Of a stretch of 64,000 bases of DNA, positions 1-8,121 are shown one piece after another (position 1 is the first letter of the stretch; each line of letters opens with the position of its first letter). The notes under the pieces were generated by a model. That model worked only from the letters and a program-made list of their open reading frames with translations. It did no database searches and was not told the DNA's origin. Position numbers and translations under genes: made by a program. The stretch is from DASXIF01 sp036498145 (GTDB taxonomy: Bacteria > Actinomycetota > Actinomycetes > Mycobacteriales > Jatrophihabitantaceae): positions 1 through 64,000 of the forward strand of contig CAVPSV010000003.1 in NCBI GenBank assembly GCA_963708625.1, written 5' to 3'.

Positions 1-1079
1 TCGCGGACAATGCGCCGGTGCAGATCGGTAATCGGGTCTGGTACGACACCGATAAGAACGGAATCCAAAATGCCGGAGAGCCGTCGCTGCCTGGGGTGAC
101 GGTGAAGCTGCACGACGGCGGTAGCACCGGCCCCGTCGTCGCTACTACGACGACCGACGGCAATGGCGAGTACTACTTCGGTGGTGCCGGGGCGGCCTAT
201 CAGCTGATCACCGGCCACGACTACACCGTCGAGTTCGACGTCTCCACCGCTGATACCAGCGTGCTGCCATCACCGTTTAACGGAGTACCGGCCAGCGAGC
301 TGGTGTTCACCGCGGCGCTGCAAGGCAGTCCCGTGCTGGACTCGAACGTGACGCCACCGACAACCGGCACGTTGACCGATGGCTTCGCTGCGGTGACAGC
401 GCCAGCGACCCCCGGCACGGTGAACCACACCATCGACGCCGGGGTCGTGCTGCCGCAACAGACACCACCCTCGACACCGGTCACCACCGTGACCGCGACC
501 GAGACGACCACCGCGACCACCACCACGACCGCGACCGTCACCAACACGGTGCCGACCACGATCACGGCAACAGTGCCGACCACCACCACCGAGACCGTCA
601 CCGCCACGGTCCCGACCACCAGCACGGCGACGGTCACGCAAACGGTGCCCACCACCGTGACCGCAACCGTGCCCACCACGGTGACGAACACCGTCACCAA
701 CACGGCAACCACCACCGCGACCACGACCGCAACCGCAACAGTCACCCAGACCGTCACGCCCACCACCTCCACCAGCAGCGGCACCACCACCAGCGGCGGC
801 GGCGGAGCTGGCGGTGGCGGAGCCAGTGGCGGCACCAGCGGTGGCGGCGGCACCGGTGGCGGCGGCGCCGGCGGCGCGGAAGGTGCTAGCGGCGGAAACG
901 GAGCCGAAGGCGTCGCAACCGGCGGCGCGAACGGCGCCGAAGGCATCGCCATCAACACCGGCGGCCCGAAGACACCACACGGCCCGGACGCGGCACTGAT
1001 CCTGCTCGGCACCGCACTGATCGCCACCGGCACCGCACTCGGCTACCTCGCGGTCCGACGCCGCCCCAAGCACTCCTAA
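1..1079 (+). CDS. SdrD-B-type cell-surface protein, 3' part only (upstream tandem copy)
   Basis: The reading frame is open from base 3, so the 5' part lies outside the window. The visible part holds one SdrD B-like domain (GNRVWYDTDKNGIQNAGEP, about residues 7-60 of the visible part), a Thr-rich stalk built from short TVTATVPTT-like units, a Gly-rich linker, and a C-terminal membrane helix (ALILLGTALIATGTALGYLA) with a basic RRRPKHS tail. This is the layout of a wall-spanning surface protein held by its C-terminal helix. There is no canonical LPxTG; a GPKTPHG sequence sits where a sorting motif would be. It is nearly identical to the next gene except in the Gly-rich linker. Its ligand and exact role are unknown. 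Confidence 0.85.
   Translation, partial: ADNAPVQIGNRVWYDTDKNGIQNAGEPSLPGVTVKLHDGGSTGPVVATTTTDGNGEYYFGGAGAAYQLITGHDYTVEFDVSTADTSVLPSPFNGVPASELVFTAALQGSPVLDSNVTPPTTGTLTDGFAAVTAPATPGTVNHTIDAGVVLPQQTPPSTPVTTVTATETTTATTTTTATVTNTVPTTITATVPTTTTETVTATVPTTSTATVTQTVPTTVTATVPTTVTNTVTNTATTTATTTATATVTQTVTPTTSTSSGTTTSGGGGAGGGGASGGTSGGGGTGGGGAGGAEGASGGNGAEGVATGGANGAEGIAINTGGPKTPHGPDAALILLGTALIATGTALGYLAVRRRPKHS
6..791 (+). repeat. Long direct repeat, copy 1 (pairs with 3286-4071)
   Basis: As far as I could read by eye, this block is base-for-base the same as 3286-4071, at a constant offset of 3280. Just upstream, bases 2 and 5 differ from their partners by changes that keep the same amino acids, so the identical tract begins abruptly inside the gene. 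It ends at base 791, where the Gly-rich linkers diverge. A shorter near-identical tract resumes over the last 60 or so codons of both genes. This looks like a recent tandem duplication or gene conversion. Confidence 0.9.
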
Positions 1080-1398
1080 CCCCCCGGTCCTCCGCCCGGC
1101 ATCACCCAGCTGCCTCCTCGCCGCCCTACACGGCGAGGAGGCAGCGCCACAATCTGGGTCCGCGGACGATCCGACGTCACGGAACGATCCGACGTTCGCA
1201 TCCCCAGGAAACGGTGCGCCGGCGCCGAACTGTCAAGTTTCCGACGTTTGGTCGACCGCACCGGGGGCCAGGTGTTGTGTGTGGTATCCGACCCATCGAG
1301 ATGGGCGGAATGTCATACGTCAAGGAGCAAAAAGGCCAGTTGCATTACTCGGTGCCGGTCACGGTCGCCGATTGGTCGAGGGGTGGGGTGGGTTGACC
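1080..1398. other. Intergenic region between the two surface-protein genes
   Basis: The first part carries the terminator hairpin of the upstream gene. After it, a 12-base direct repeat ACGATCCGACGT occurs at 1166-1177 and 1184-1195, 18 bases apart, close to two helical turns, which could be a regulator site for the downstream gene. The rest should hold that gene's promoter. I see no convincing ORF. Confidence 0.5.
1109..1145 (+). terminator. Terminator hairpin of the upstream surface-protein gene
   Basis: GCTGCCTCCTCGCC pairs perfectly with GGCGAGGAGGCAGC (14 bp, 9-base loop), starting 30 bases after the stop codon. No T-run follows, as is usual in actinobacteria. The same stem sequence follows the second copy at 4436-4470, so the terminator was duplicated with the gene. 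Confidence 0.8.
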
Positions 1399-4383
1399 GT
1401 GGTCTTCCGTCGTCTGGTCGGTTCGCATCGAGTGAGTGCTCGTTGGCGTTCACCGTCGAAGTTCGCCGGCGCTTTGATCGCCGCCGGCTTCGTCGTGCTC
1501 GGCTTCGCCGTGGTCAGCGCCGGCACCGTCGCCAACGCCGCCACCACCGACGGCAGTGTGACCGTCGTCGTCGCGCGCGACTTCTCCGGCGACGGCCTCT
1601 ACCGCACCACCGACCCCGACGTGGCTGGCATCACCATCACGATGACCGACGGCGCCAACACCCTGACCGGCACTACCGACGCCACCGGCACCGTCACCTT
1701 CGCTCCATCCGCCACCCTGGCGGACCCGGCGCCGTACCGAGTGCAGGTGCAACCACTGCCCAGCTCACTGAGCTACCTGCAAGCCGCACCCGCCGCCAAC
1801 AACACCAACCCCAACCACTTCTCCAGCTTCACCAGCTTCGTCAACCCCAGCAGCGGCACCAACATCACCCTGCACATCGGCCTGTGGGACCCCGCCGACT
1901 ACATCCAGACCGACGCGCGCGTCGTGGTGCCGGTGGACTCGTCCTGGGCGGCCAATAACTCCGGCCTCGGCACGAGCACCACCGCATTGTTATCGGAGCC
2001 CAATGCGGTGGCGAACAGCCCAGTCCTTCTCGCCAACCAGGTGGCCATCGGAAACACGTTCGGGGCGGCATACGACCGAACCACGAACCGGGTGTTCACC
2101 GCCGCGTTCGCCAAGGTGTACGCACCGTACGGTCCCGGCGGGGCAGGCGCGATCTACGTGACCCAGTTGGACGCCACCGGTCATCCGACATCGACCGCCC
2201 AGCTCGCCACCGTTGCGAACGTGGGGCCGGGTGGGTCAAACACCCCCACGGCGCACAACACAAACGTGAGCGCGGACAGCGCGTTCTTCAGCGTCCCGGG
2301 CACAGAGTCGCTCGGCGGCATGGCGATCTCCGACGACAACTCGACGTTGTACGTGGTGAATCTCGGGGCGAAGACGCTGGTCTCATTCCCGATCAGCAAT
2401 CCGAGCGCGCAAACGTCGGTCGCCATACCCGATCCGGGTTGCAGCGGTGGTGCTTGGCGGCCGATGGGGGTTGCGGTGCACAACGGCACCCCGTATGTCG
2501 GTGGTACCTGCGACGCGTCCACCAGCGGGAGCCGGGACGATTTGCAGGCGGTGCTCTACAGCTACAACGGTTCGACCTTCAGCACCGTGTTGAGCCATGG
2601 CCTGAGCGACCTGCGCGGTCACGCATCGAACTCCGACTCCGCGACCAACCGCAACGACGACATCGACACGCACTGGAACTCGTGGATCAGCACCTACGCC
2701 GACTCCAGTTTCAACCGCAGCAGCGGCACCCTGGTGACACGTCCGCAACCGGAACTGGCGAGCTTCGCCTTCGACAGCGACGGCTCGATCGTCCTGGGCT
2801 TCCGCGACCGCACCGGCGACCAGACGGGCAACAATGCGTTCACCTCGACCGGTGTTCAGCGCACCGGTTCCACCGGCGGCGACCTGCTCCGGGCGTGCAG
2901 CAACGGCAGCGGCGGGTTCGTGTGGGATGGAAGCACCGGGTGCCCGAGCCACAACAACGGTCTGGCCGGCGCCGCTTCCAACAGCTGCGCCGAGCCGGCC
3001 ACCGTGTTGGAGTTTTACCCGACCGAATGCTCGCCGGCGATCACCCCGCAGCAAGAGGCGGCGCAGGGCTCGGTCGTGGTGTCGCCGCAGCTCGGGCAGA
3101 TCACCTCGACCTACCTGGATCCGGACTCAGTCACCTTCAGCGACGGCCTCGGCTTCTTCAGCACCGACGGATCGGTTGGTCCTGGGCTGAGCGCGGCGGA
3201 CGCGACCAGCCGAAGCCTGGAGGTCGTCCCCGCCAGTAACGGCTTCGGCAAGGCGAACGGGCTCGGCGCCATCGCGGTGCTGGCCGACAATGCGCCGGTG
3301 CAGATCGGTAATCGGGTCTGGTACGACACCGATAAGAACGGAATCCAAAATGCCGGAGAGCCGTCGCTGCCTGGGGTGACGGTGAAGCTGCACGACGGCG
3401 GTAGCACCGGCCCCGTCGTCGCTACTACGACGACCGACGGCAATGGCGAGTACTACTTCGGTGGTGCCGGGGCGGCCTATCAGCTGATCACCGGCCACGA
3501 CTACACCGTCGAGTTCGACGTCTCCACCGCTGATACCAGCGTGCTGCCATCACCGTTTAACGGAGTACCGGCCAGCGAGCTGGTGTTCACCGCGGCGCTG
3601 CAAGGCAGTCCCGTGCTGGACTCGAACGTGACGCCACCGACAACCGGCACGTTGACCGATGGCTTCGCTGCGGTGACAGCGCCAGCGACCCCCGGCACGG
3701 TGAACCACACCATCGACGCCGGGGTCGTGCTGCCGCAACAGACACCACCCTCGACACCGGTCACCACCGTGACCGCGACCGAGACGACCACCGCGACCAC
3801 CACCACGACCGCGACCGTCACCAACACGGTGCCGACCACGATCACGGCAACAGTGCCGACCACCACCACCGAGACCGTCACCGCCACGGTCCCGACCACC
3901 AGCACGGCGACGGTCACGCAAACGGTGCCCACCACCGTGACCGCAACCGTGCCCACCACGGTGACGAACACCGTCACCAACACGGCAACCACCACCGCGA
4001 CCACGACCGCAACCGCAACAGTCACCCAGACCGTCACGCCCACCACCTCCACCAGCAGCGGCACCACCACCGGCGGCGGCGGCGGTCCGACGACTAGCTC
4101 GGGCGGCGGCGGCACGACCGGCGGCGGCGGAGCGGGTGGCGGCACAACCGGCGGCGGGGGTGCCGGTGGCGGCGCCGGCGGAGCTGGCGCAAGCGGCGGA
4201 AACGGAGCCGAAGGCGTCGCAACCGGCGGCGCGAACGGCGCCGAAGGCATCGCCATCAACACCGGCGGCCCGAAGACACCACACGGCCCGGACGCGGCAC
4301 TGATCCTGCTCGGCACCGCACTGATCGCCACCGGCACCGCACTCGGCTACCTCGCGGTCCGACGCCGCCCGAAGCACTCGTAG
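1399..4383 (+). CDS. SdrD-B-type cell-surface protein with beta-propeller-like region (downstream tandem copy)
   Basis: About 994 aa. I chose the GTG at 1399, preceded by GGGGTGGG; it opens directly on a signal peptide (RRLVGSHRV..., a hydrophobic stretch, cut near ANAATTDG). The frame stays open further upstream, so an earlier start is possible. In order: an N-terminal SdrD-like segment, a long central region whose short repeats (GGMAISDDNSTLYVVNL) suggest a beta-propeller, an SdrD B-like domain (GNRVWYDTDKNG), a Thr-rich stalk, a Gly-rich linker, a membrane helix and a basic tail. It is probably exported and displayed on the cell wall. The 3' third duplicates the preceding gene. No enzyme motif is visible and the partner is unknown. 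Confidence 0.85.
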   Translation: MVFRRLVGSHRVSARWRSPSKFAGALIAAGFVVLGFAVVSAGTVANAATTDGSVTVVVARDFSGDGLYRTTDPDVAGITITMTDGANTLTGTTDATGTVTFAPSATLADPAPYRVQVQPLPSSLSYLQAAPAANNTNPNHFSSFTSFVNPSSGTNITLHIGLWDPADYIQTDARVVVPVDSSWAANNSGLGTSTTALLSEPNAVANSPVLLANQVAIGNTFGAAYDRTTNRVFTAAFAKVYAPYGPGGAGAIYVTQLDATGHPTSTAQLATVANVGPGGSNTPTAHNTNVSADSAFFSVPGTESLGGMAISDDNSTLYVVNLGAKTLVSFPISNPSAQTSVAIPDPGCSGGAWRPMGVAVHNGTPYVGGTCDASTSGSRDDLQAVLYSYNGSTFSTVLSHGLSDLRGHASNSDSATNRNDDIDTHWNSWISTYADSSFNRSSGTLVTRPQPELASFAFDSDGSIVLGFRDRTGDQTGNNAFTSTGVQRTGSTGGDLLRACSNGSGGFVWDGSTGCPSHNNGLAGAASNSCAEPATVLEFYPTECSPAITPQQEAAQGSVVVSPQLGQITSTYLDPDSVTFSDGLGFFSTDGSVGPGLSAADATSRSLEVVPASNGFGKANGLGAIAVLADNAPVQIGNRVWYDTDKNGIQNAGEPSLPGVTVKLHDGGSTGPVVATTTTDGNGEYYFGGAGAAYQLITGHDYTVEFDVSTADTSVLPSPFNGVPASELVFTAALQGSPVLDSNVTPPTTGTLTDGFAAVTAPATPGTVNHTIDAGVVLPQQTPPSTPVTTVTATETTTATTTTTATVTNTVPTTITATVPTTTTETVTATVPTTSTATVTQTVPTTVTATVPTTVTNTVTNTATTTATTTATATVTQTVTPTTSTSSGTTTGGGGGPTTSSGGGGTTGGGGAGGGTTGGGGAGGGAGGAGASGGNGAEGVATGGANGAEGIAINTGGPKTPHGPDAALILLGTALIATGTALGYLAVRRRPKHS
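3286..4071 (+). repeat. Long direct repeat, copy 2 (pairs with 6-791)
   Basis: Identical by eye to 6-791. It covers the SdrD-B domain and the Thr-rich stalk of the downstream gene. The Gly-rich linkers after it differ in length and composition, as expected where slippage acts on repeat DNA. Confidence 0.9.
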
Positions 4384-4435
4384 CCACCCCGCCCAAAACA
4401 CCGGCGGCCACCCAGCCCCCGACCCGAACCACCCA

Positions 4436-4470
4436 GCTGCCTCCTCGCCACCACCCGGCGAGGAGGCAGC
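4436..4470 (+). terminator. Terminator hairpin of the downstream surface-protein gene
   Basis: GCTGCCTCCTCGCC (4436-4449) pairs with GGCGAGGAGGCAGC (4457-4470) across a 7-base loop, about 50 bases after the stop codon. It has the same stem as the upstream terminator. Confidence 0.8.
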
Positions 4471-4609
4471 GCCACGATCCCGCCGCGATCCCAACGGGTC
4501 GCCAACAACTGGTTCATTGCCACGTCGGGCAACGGCAACGCGCTGGGATCGGGTGGCCCCTTCGATCCGAACCGATCGTCGAAGTGGGCGCCGGAAGTAA
4601 TGGCGGACG

Positions 4610-4639
4610 TTGCACCGGTAGTTTTATGGGAAGTACAGT
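4610..4639 (+). promoter_or_regulatory. Likely promoter of the toxin-antitoxin operon, leaderless
   Basis: TTGCAC (4610-4615) and TACAGT (4634-4639) are separated by 18 bases and fit a housekeeping -35/-10 pair. The antitoxin ATG begins 7 bases after the -10, so transcription would start at or next to the start codon and give a leaderless message. No Shine-Dalgarno is visible, which agrees. Confidence 0.5.
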
Positions 4640-4645
4640 GTTCTC

Positions 4646-4993
4646 ATGACCGCCGTACTGGGGCGGGCCGTCGAGGCCCCGGAGATCGTTCAGGCACTCA
4701 AGCCCTATGGCGTCACGCAGGCCGACGTCGGCTCGGTCGCCGGCGTGACCGACCGGGCCGTACGAGCATGGCGGGTCTCGGCTGCGCGACCACAACGCTA
4801 CGACAAGCTGGCGGACCTGCGTGATCTTGTGCTGTTGCTGTCCGACTCTTTGACGCCGCGTGGGGTGGGCCAGTGGCTGCATGCACGTAACCGTCTGCTC
4901 GCCGGCGAACGACCGATCGAGGCGCTGGCAGCTGGACGCAGTGCGGACGTACGGCGTGCGGCGCAGGCGTTCGTCGACGGGTCCTACGTCTGA
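4646..4993 (+). CDS. MbcA/ParS/Xre-type antitoxin of a RES toxin-antitoxin pair
   Basis: 115 aa. The N-terminal half is an Xre-like helix-turn-helix (GVTQADVGSVAGVTDRAVRA, about residues 22-41). The C-terminal half (GVGQWLHARNRLLAGERPIE) matches the toxin-binding part of the MbcA/Xre antitoxin family. Such proteins neutralise a RES-domain NAD-degrading toxin by blocking its active site, and repress their own promoter. The next gene encodes that toxin and its frame begins inside this gene's stop codon, so the two are cotranslated. Assignment is by motif and context. Confidence 0.85.
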   Translation: MTAVLGRAVEAPEIVQALKPYGVTQADVGSVAGVTDRAVRAWRVSAARPQRYDKLADLRDLVLLLSDSLTPRGVGQWLHARNRLLAGERPIEALAAGRSADVRRAAQAFVDGSYV

Positions 4994-5623
4994 TCGCCGA
5001 CCTCGATCGTCGCCTGGCCGCGATAGCGGCACGAGATCTGAGCGGCCAATTCTGGCACCAGGGCACCTCTGGGCGGCCACTGACAAGTTTCGCCGACCCG
5101 GCGGTCTCTGATGGTCGTTATCACAGGGTCGGCGGCCCAGGCGTCTGGTACGCCTCCGATCAGGAGCAGGCAGCCTGGTCGGAGCTGATGCGTCACTTCC
5201 TCGACGACGGTGTCGACCCTTTCGAGATTCGTCGACACGTTGGCCGTGTCAAGGTCCAAGGCCTTCGCGTTTTGGACCACAAACCCCGGCATCCTGGCCG
5301 TCCTCGACTTGTCCGTGGCAGACCTGGTCGGTGATGACTACACCATCAGCCAGCGGTTGGCTGCCTCAACACTGCTCGCCGGCTTCGATGGGATCCTTGC
5401 CCCATCCGCCGCGCTAGAGGGCCGACGCACGCTCGTCGTTTTCGCCTCAGCCCCGAACTCAGCGATCGTCGAGAAGTCCTCGACCGTTCGCCAGCCCCCG
5501 CCGCGTTTAGCTGATCTACTGCGGGTGATCCGAACCCACGTCGATATGCCCACCGCTGTTCGGGACTATCTCGCCAGCCTTGCCGCAATGGGCAGCGACG
5601 CGATCCGCCGGCGACGCAGGTAG
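4990..5623 (+). pseudogene. RES-domain (MbcT-like) NAD-degrading toxin, frame broken once
   Basis: The first frame reads from CTG at 4990 (LIADLDRRLAAIAARDLSGQ) through the RES core (GRYHRVGGPGVWYASDQEQ, then WSELMRHF) to about 5277. The second frame, one base on, carries NPGILAVLDLSVADLVGDDY to a stop at 5623. Removing one A from the AAA at about 5277 joins them as RVLDHNPGILAVLDLS, so the gene is probably intact in life. The conserved Arg, Tyr and Glu of RES toxins are present. Family role: degrading NAD+ when freed from the antitoxin. The only start in frame with the RES core before an internal ATG is CTG, overlapping the antitoxin stop as CTGA where ATGA is usual. Confidence 0.75.
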
Positions 5624-5859
5624 GGCAAGTGATCGCCGATCGCTCGTCGCGCGGTCGGGCATGCTGTGGGAATGCAGCGGCGCCGCCTACAGGGGTGGGA
5701 CGGCGAAGGGCTGTGCATCTCGCTAATCGGCGTCTGCGAAACCATGTAGCAGCTGGCCAAGATCGGCGCCCACTTGTGTCGTTCCCTGACCCCGTTCGCG
5801 CCAGCGTTAGCTCCGGCGGCGTCACTTCATTGCATGTTAGGCACCGTCACGCTGAAGCC

Positions 5860-7383
5860 TCAGGCGGCGTCCGAAGCACCGGCCGCGAGGGAGTCGGGCC
5901 CGGCCAGCTCCAGCCGGCTGGAACCGGCGGCCGCACGTTCCGCCAACCGGTCCGGGTCGGTCAGGACGAACTGGTTGCGGCCCGGCACCCGAACCAGGAT
6001 GCCTTCATCGACCAGGTTGCCGATCAGGTAGTTGACCGTCTGCCGGCTGACCGCGAGCAAATCGCCGAGGTCGCGCTGGTTGCCCACCAGCCGGATTCGG
6101 CGCTCCCCATCGACGATGGCCAGCAGGTGCCGCGCCAGACGCACCGAAGGCGTCAGGCACGCAAGCTCGGCCGTCGCCCCGACCAGCTCGGCCATTTCGG
6201 ACGCCAGATGCGTGAGCACCAGCCGCGCTACCGCCGGAATGCGCTGCGCAACCGCACGGAACGCGTCCAGCGGGATCGCGCAGGCGCGCACCGACGTGGT
6301 CGCCGTGGTGGTGCAGAACCATGGCTCGTCGACGAATGCATGATGCGCGCCGATGAGCCGCGGGCCGTTCGCGTCGAGCAGGAGGCGGGTGTCGTGGTCA
6401 CCGTTGAGCTCGCGCCGGAGCTGACCGGAGAGCACCGTCCAGACCACCTCGGCCTGAGCGCCCTGCACCGTGAGCCGCCGTCCCGGACGGATTTCCACGA
6501 CGCGGGACACGTCGGCCAGAGCTGTCAACGTCTCCTCATCGAGGGAGCCGAGCACACCGTCCCCGCGGAACATCTCCACCGTGGCCCGGCGACCGCCCTC
6601 GACCGTTGCCGGCGCTCCGGCAGGCGCGCTGCTGCGCGAGCCCTGCGCCAGCCGTTGCAGCGCTGCCGGGTCGGGCACGTGCCAGCCCTCTCGCCCGTCC
6701 GGTTCGATCCAGCCGCGGCGCCGGAAGTCGGCCAGTACCTGGCTGACGCTCTGCCGGCTGGAACCGACGCAGCTGGCCAGTTCGGAACGGGACAGGGGCA
6801 GGCTCAGGTAACCCTGCCGGGTCGGTAGCAAGGTGAGGTACCGGGCGAGCCTGCGGCGCAGGTCCGCGGTGCCCAGGTCGGTGGCGCTGTCGAGCTGTTC
6901 GCGCAGCGAGCGGGCATTGAGGCGGATCAGCCGATGCACGGCCGCCGGGGTCTGCACCAGGTAGCGACGGAACTGCGCTGCCGGCACGGCGACGAACCGG
7001 CTCGGCTCCATCGCGGTGACCCGGGCGATCCGCGCGGCGCCGGAGACTACGTCCCGCCAGCCCAGCACGCCGGTGCCGCCGGCGTGCACGTACAGCCAGG
7101 ACGTACCGGTCGACAGCGGGTACTCCACCTTGTAGTAGCCGTCCACGGGCAGGTAGATGTACCGGGCCGGATCGCCCGGCTGATACAGCGTCTGCCCACT
7201 GCCCACGGACTGGTAGTGGGACGCCGCCGCGAGTTCCGCGAGCTGGCCGGCCGACGCGTCCTGGAACTCCGGGACCGCTCCGAAGTGCGCTTCGTCCACG
7301 CCTTGGTGCGCGCGATTTCCCATCGCGCAGCGACCGACGCTTCGACTGCTCGACCTTCGGGTCGTAGTAGGGGTATGACTCAT
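5860..7383 (-). CDS. Double-length Crp/Fnr-type regulator (two cNMP-binding and two HTH domains)
   Basis: 507 aa, about twice a normal Crp. Residues 30-240 form one unit: a cyclic-nucleotide-binding fold (SGQTLYQPGDPARYIYLPVD) and a winged helix (LSRSELASCVGSSRQSVSQV). Residues 270-490 form a second: a cNMP-like fold (RRLTVQGAQAEVVWTVLSGQ) and another helix (GNQRDLGDLLAVSRQTVNYL). One chain therefore resembles a covalent Crp dimer. The ATG at 7383 is favoured by GGAGGT eight bases upstream. It is transcribed away from a long structured intergenic region. No FNR-type cysteine cluster is seen, so the ligand is unknown. It is divergent from the EspR-like gene. Confidence 0.85.
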   Translation of the reverse strand: MSHTPTTTRRSSSRSVGRCAMGNRAHQGVDEAHFGAVPEFQDASAGQLAELAAASHYQSVGSGQTLYQPGDPARYIYLPVDGYYKVEYPLSTGTSWLYVHAGGTGVLGWRDVVSGAARIARVTAMEPSRFVAVPAAQFRRYLVQTPAAVHRLIRLNARSLREQLDSATDLGTADLRRRLARYLTLLPTRQGYLSLPLSRSELASCVGSSRQSVSQVLADFRRRGWIEPDGREGWHVPDPAALQRLAQGSRSSAPAGAPATVEGGRRATVEMFRGDGVLGSLDEETLTALADVSRVVEIRPGRRLTVQGAQAEVVWTVLSGQLRRELNGDHDTRLLLDANGPRLIGAHHAFVDEPWFCTTTATTSVRACAIPLDAFRAVAQRIPAVARLVLTHLASEMAELVGATAELACLTPSVRLARHLLAIVDGERRIRLVGNQRDLGDLLAVSRQTVNYLIGNLVDEGILVRVPGRNQFVLTDPDRLAERAAAGSSRLELAGPDSLAAGASDAA

Positions 7384-7640
7384 AGCCCGCCACCTCCGCC
7401 CTTAGGACGTGGTCAGGCGTCATCCATTACGACGATTTGATGACCCATTCGGGCCATTGACGGCCAACACGGGGTACGGCTGGGGCCAGTGAGTCAAATC
7501 CGCGACGGTTCACCGGCCCTCGCCACCGGCCCGGCTAGCGTCATTCGCGAGGTAGACACCGGTCCCCGAGGCCCCCACGGGGATCGTCAAGTCGCCTCGC
7601 CTACCGGTGCGCGGCAGGCGCGTGTACGTGGCCGGTACCA

Positions 7641-7678
7641 GGCGGGCGCTCGGGTCGTAGGGGTTTCGAGCGCCCGCC
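7641..7678. terminator. Strong hairpin, terminator-like, without an annotated gene
   Basis: GGCGGGCGCTCG (7641-7652) pairs perfectly with CGAGCGCCCGCC (7667-7678) over a 14-base loop. It resembles an actinobacterial terminator but follows no plus-strand gene. A smaller hairpin (TCCCCG/CGGGGA, 7563-7583) lies upstream, as in a short structured RNA ending here. Confidence 0.5.
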
Positions 7679-7829
7679 TCACTTATGTGGTCAGCCCCAC
7701 CTATGAGGGCAAATCCCAGCGATATGTCGGCAGATTGATAGCTCCGGCGCACTGACGGACTCCATAATGATTCGGCGCTGAAGCCCTCGGGTCGAGGCGC
7801 ATCGGTCAGGTCAGGGGCCGAATCTCGAG

Positions 7830-7871
7830 CGCCCCGCCTCGCCTCAACCCCCACCGGGGTGAGGCGGGGCG
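7830..7871. terminator. Second strong hairpin, terminator-like
   Basis: CGCCCCGCCTC (7830-7840) pairs with GAGGCGGGGCG (7861-7871), and ACCCC/GGGGT inside the loop can pair as well. A T-containing stretch (TTCGTTCCT) follows on the plus strand. Confidence 0.5.
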
Positions 7872-7910
7872 TTCGTTCCTCCGAGGGTTCGCAGCTGCGT
7901 AACGGGCCGT

Positions 7911-7970
7911 GGTCCAAACTGACAGCGATCCAAACTGAGCAGCGGTCCAAACTGAGCAGCGATCCAAATA
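7911..7970 (+). repeat. Three and a half tandem 16-17-base units, GRTCCAAACTGAGCAGC
   Basis: Units begin at 7911, 7927, 7944 and 7961; the last is partial and G and A alternate at the second base. The phase of 16-17 bases is not a whole number of helical turns. Possible cooperative binding array or slippage product; function unknown. Confidence 0.7.
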
Positions 7971-8008
7971 GGCCGTGATCTTGCCGCGGCATTGCCTTCA
8001 TACTGAAG

Positions 8009-8077
8009 GTACGATTTTTCGTACTCAAAGCTTTTGTCAGAATATTTCCAATTCCGTGTTATTCGTCCGGAATTTGG
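8009..8077. promoter_or_regulatory. AT-rich promoter zone with two inverted repeats before the EspR-like gene
   Basis: GTACGA-TTTT-TCGTAC (8009-8024) is a perfect 6-base-arm inverted repeat. CCAATTCCG...CGGAATTTGG (8048-8077) is an imperfect one. They sit 45-110 bases before the GTG at 8122. The local AT richness stands out against the genome, as at promoters bound by nucleoid proteins. Autoregulation by the downstream HTH protein is a plausible reading. Confidence 0.45.
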
Positions 8078-8121
8078 TAGCCTCCTGAGCACTGTTCGAC
8101 GCACGCACGGAGGCACACGCG

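Larger units (their letters stand above)
7384..8121. other. 738-base non-coding region with hairpins and short repeats
   Basis: This gap lies between the divergent Crp-like and EspR-like genes. It contains three hairpins (7563-7583, 7641-7678, 7830-7871), a set of 17-base repeats (7911-7970) and an AT-rich promoter zone near 8000-8080. Two strong terminator-like hairpins between divergent genes have no annotated gene to terminate, so a small RNA may lie here. ORFs in it have no recognisable start context or protein character. Confidence 0.5.

Noticed and set aside
221..1033. Long minus-strand ORFs opposite the Thr- and Gly-rich regions (also 3501-4494)
   Set aside because: They are low-complexity Val/Pro/Gly shadows of the real plus-strand repeats and duplicate with them.
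5629..6828. A 399-residue plus-strand ORF opposite the double Crp gene
   Set aside because: Arg/His/Gln-rich shadow without any domain; the minus-strand gene has clear motifs and a strong ribosome site.
7489..7755. A plus-strand ORF of 88 residues in the structured intergenic region
   Set aside because: No ribosome site or protein character, and it runs through the hairpin at 7641-7678.
7911..7970. Possible CRISPR array
   Set aside because: Units are contiguous 16-17-mers with no spacers, and no cas genes are nearby.
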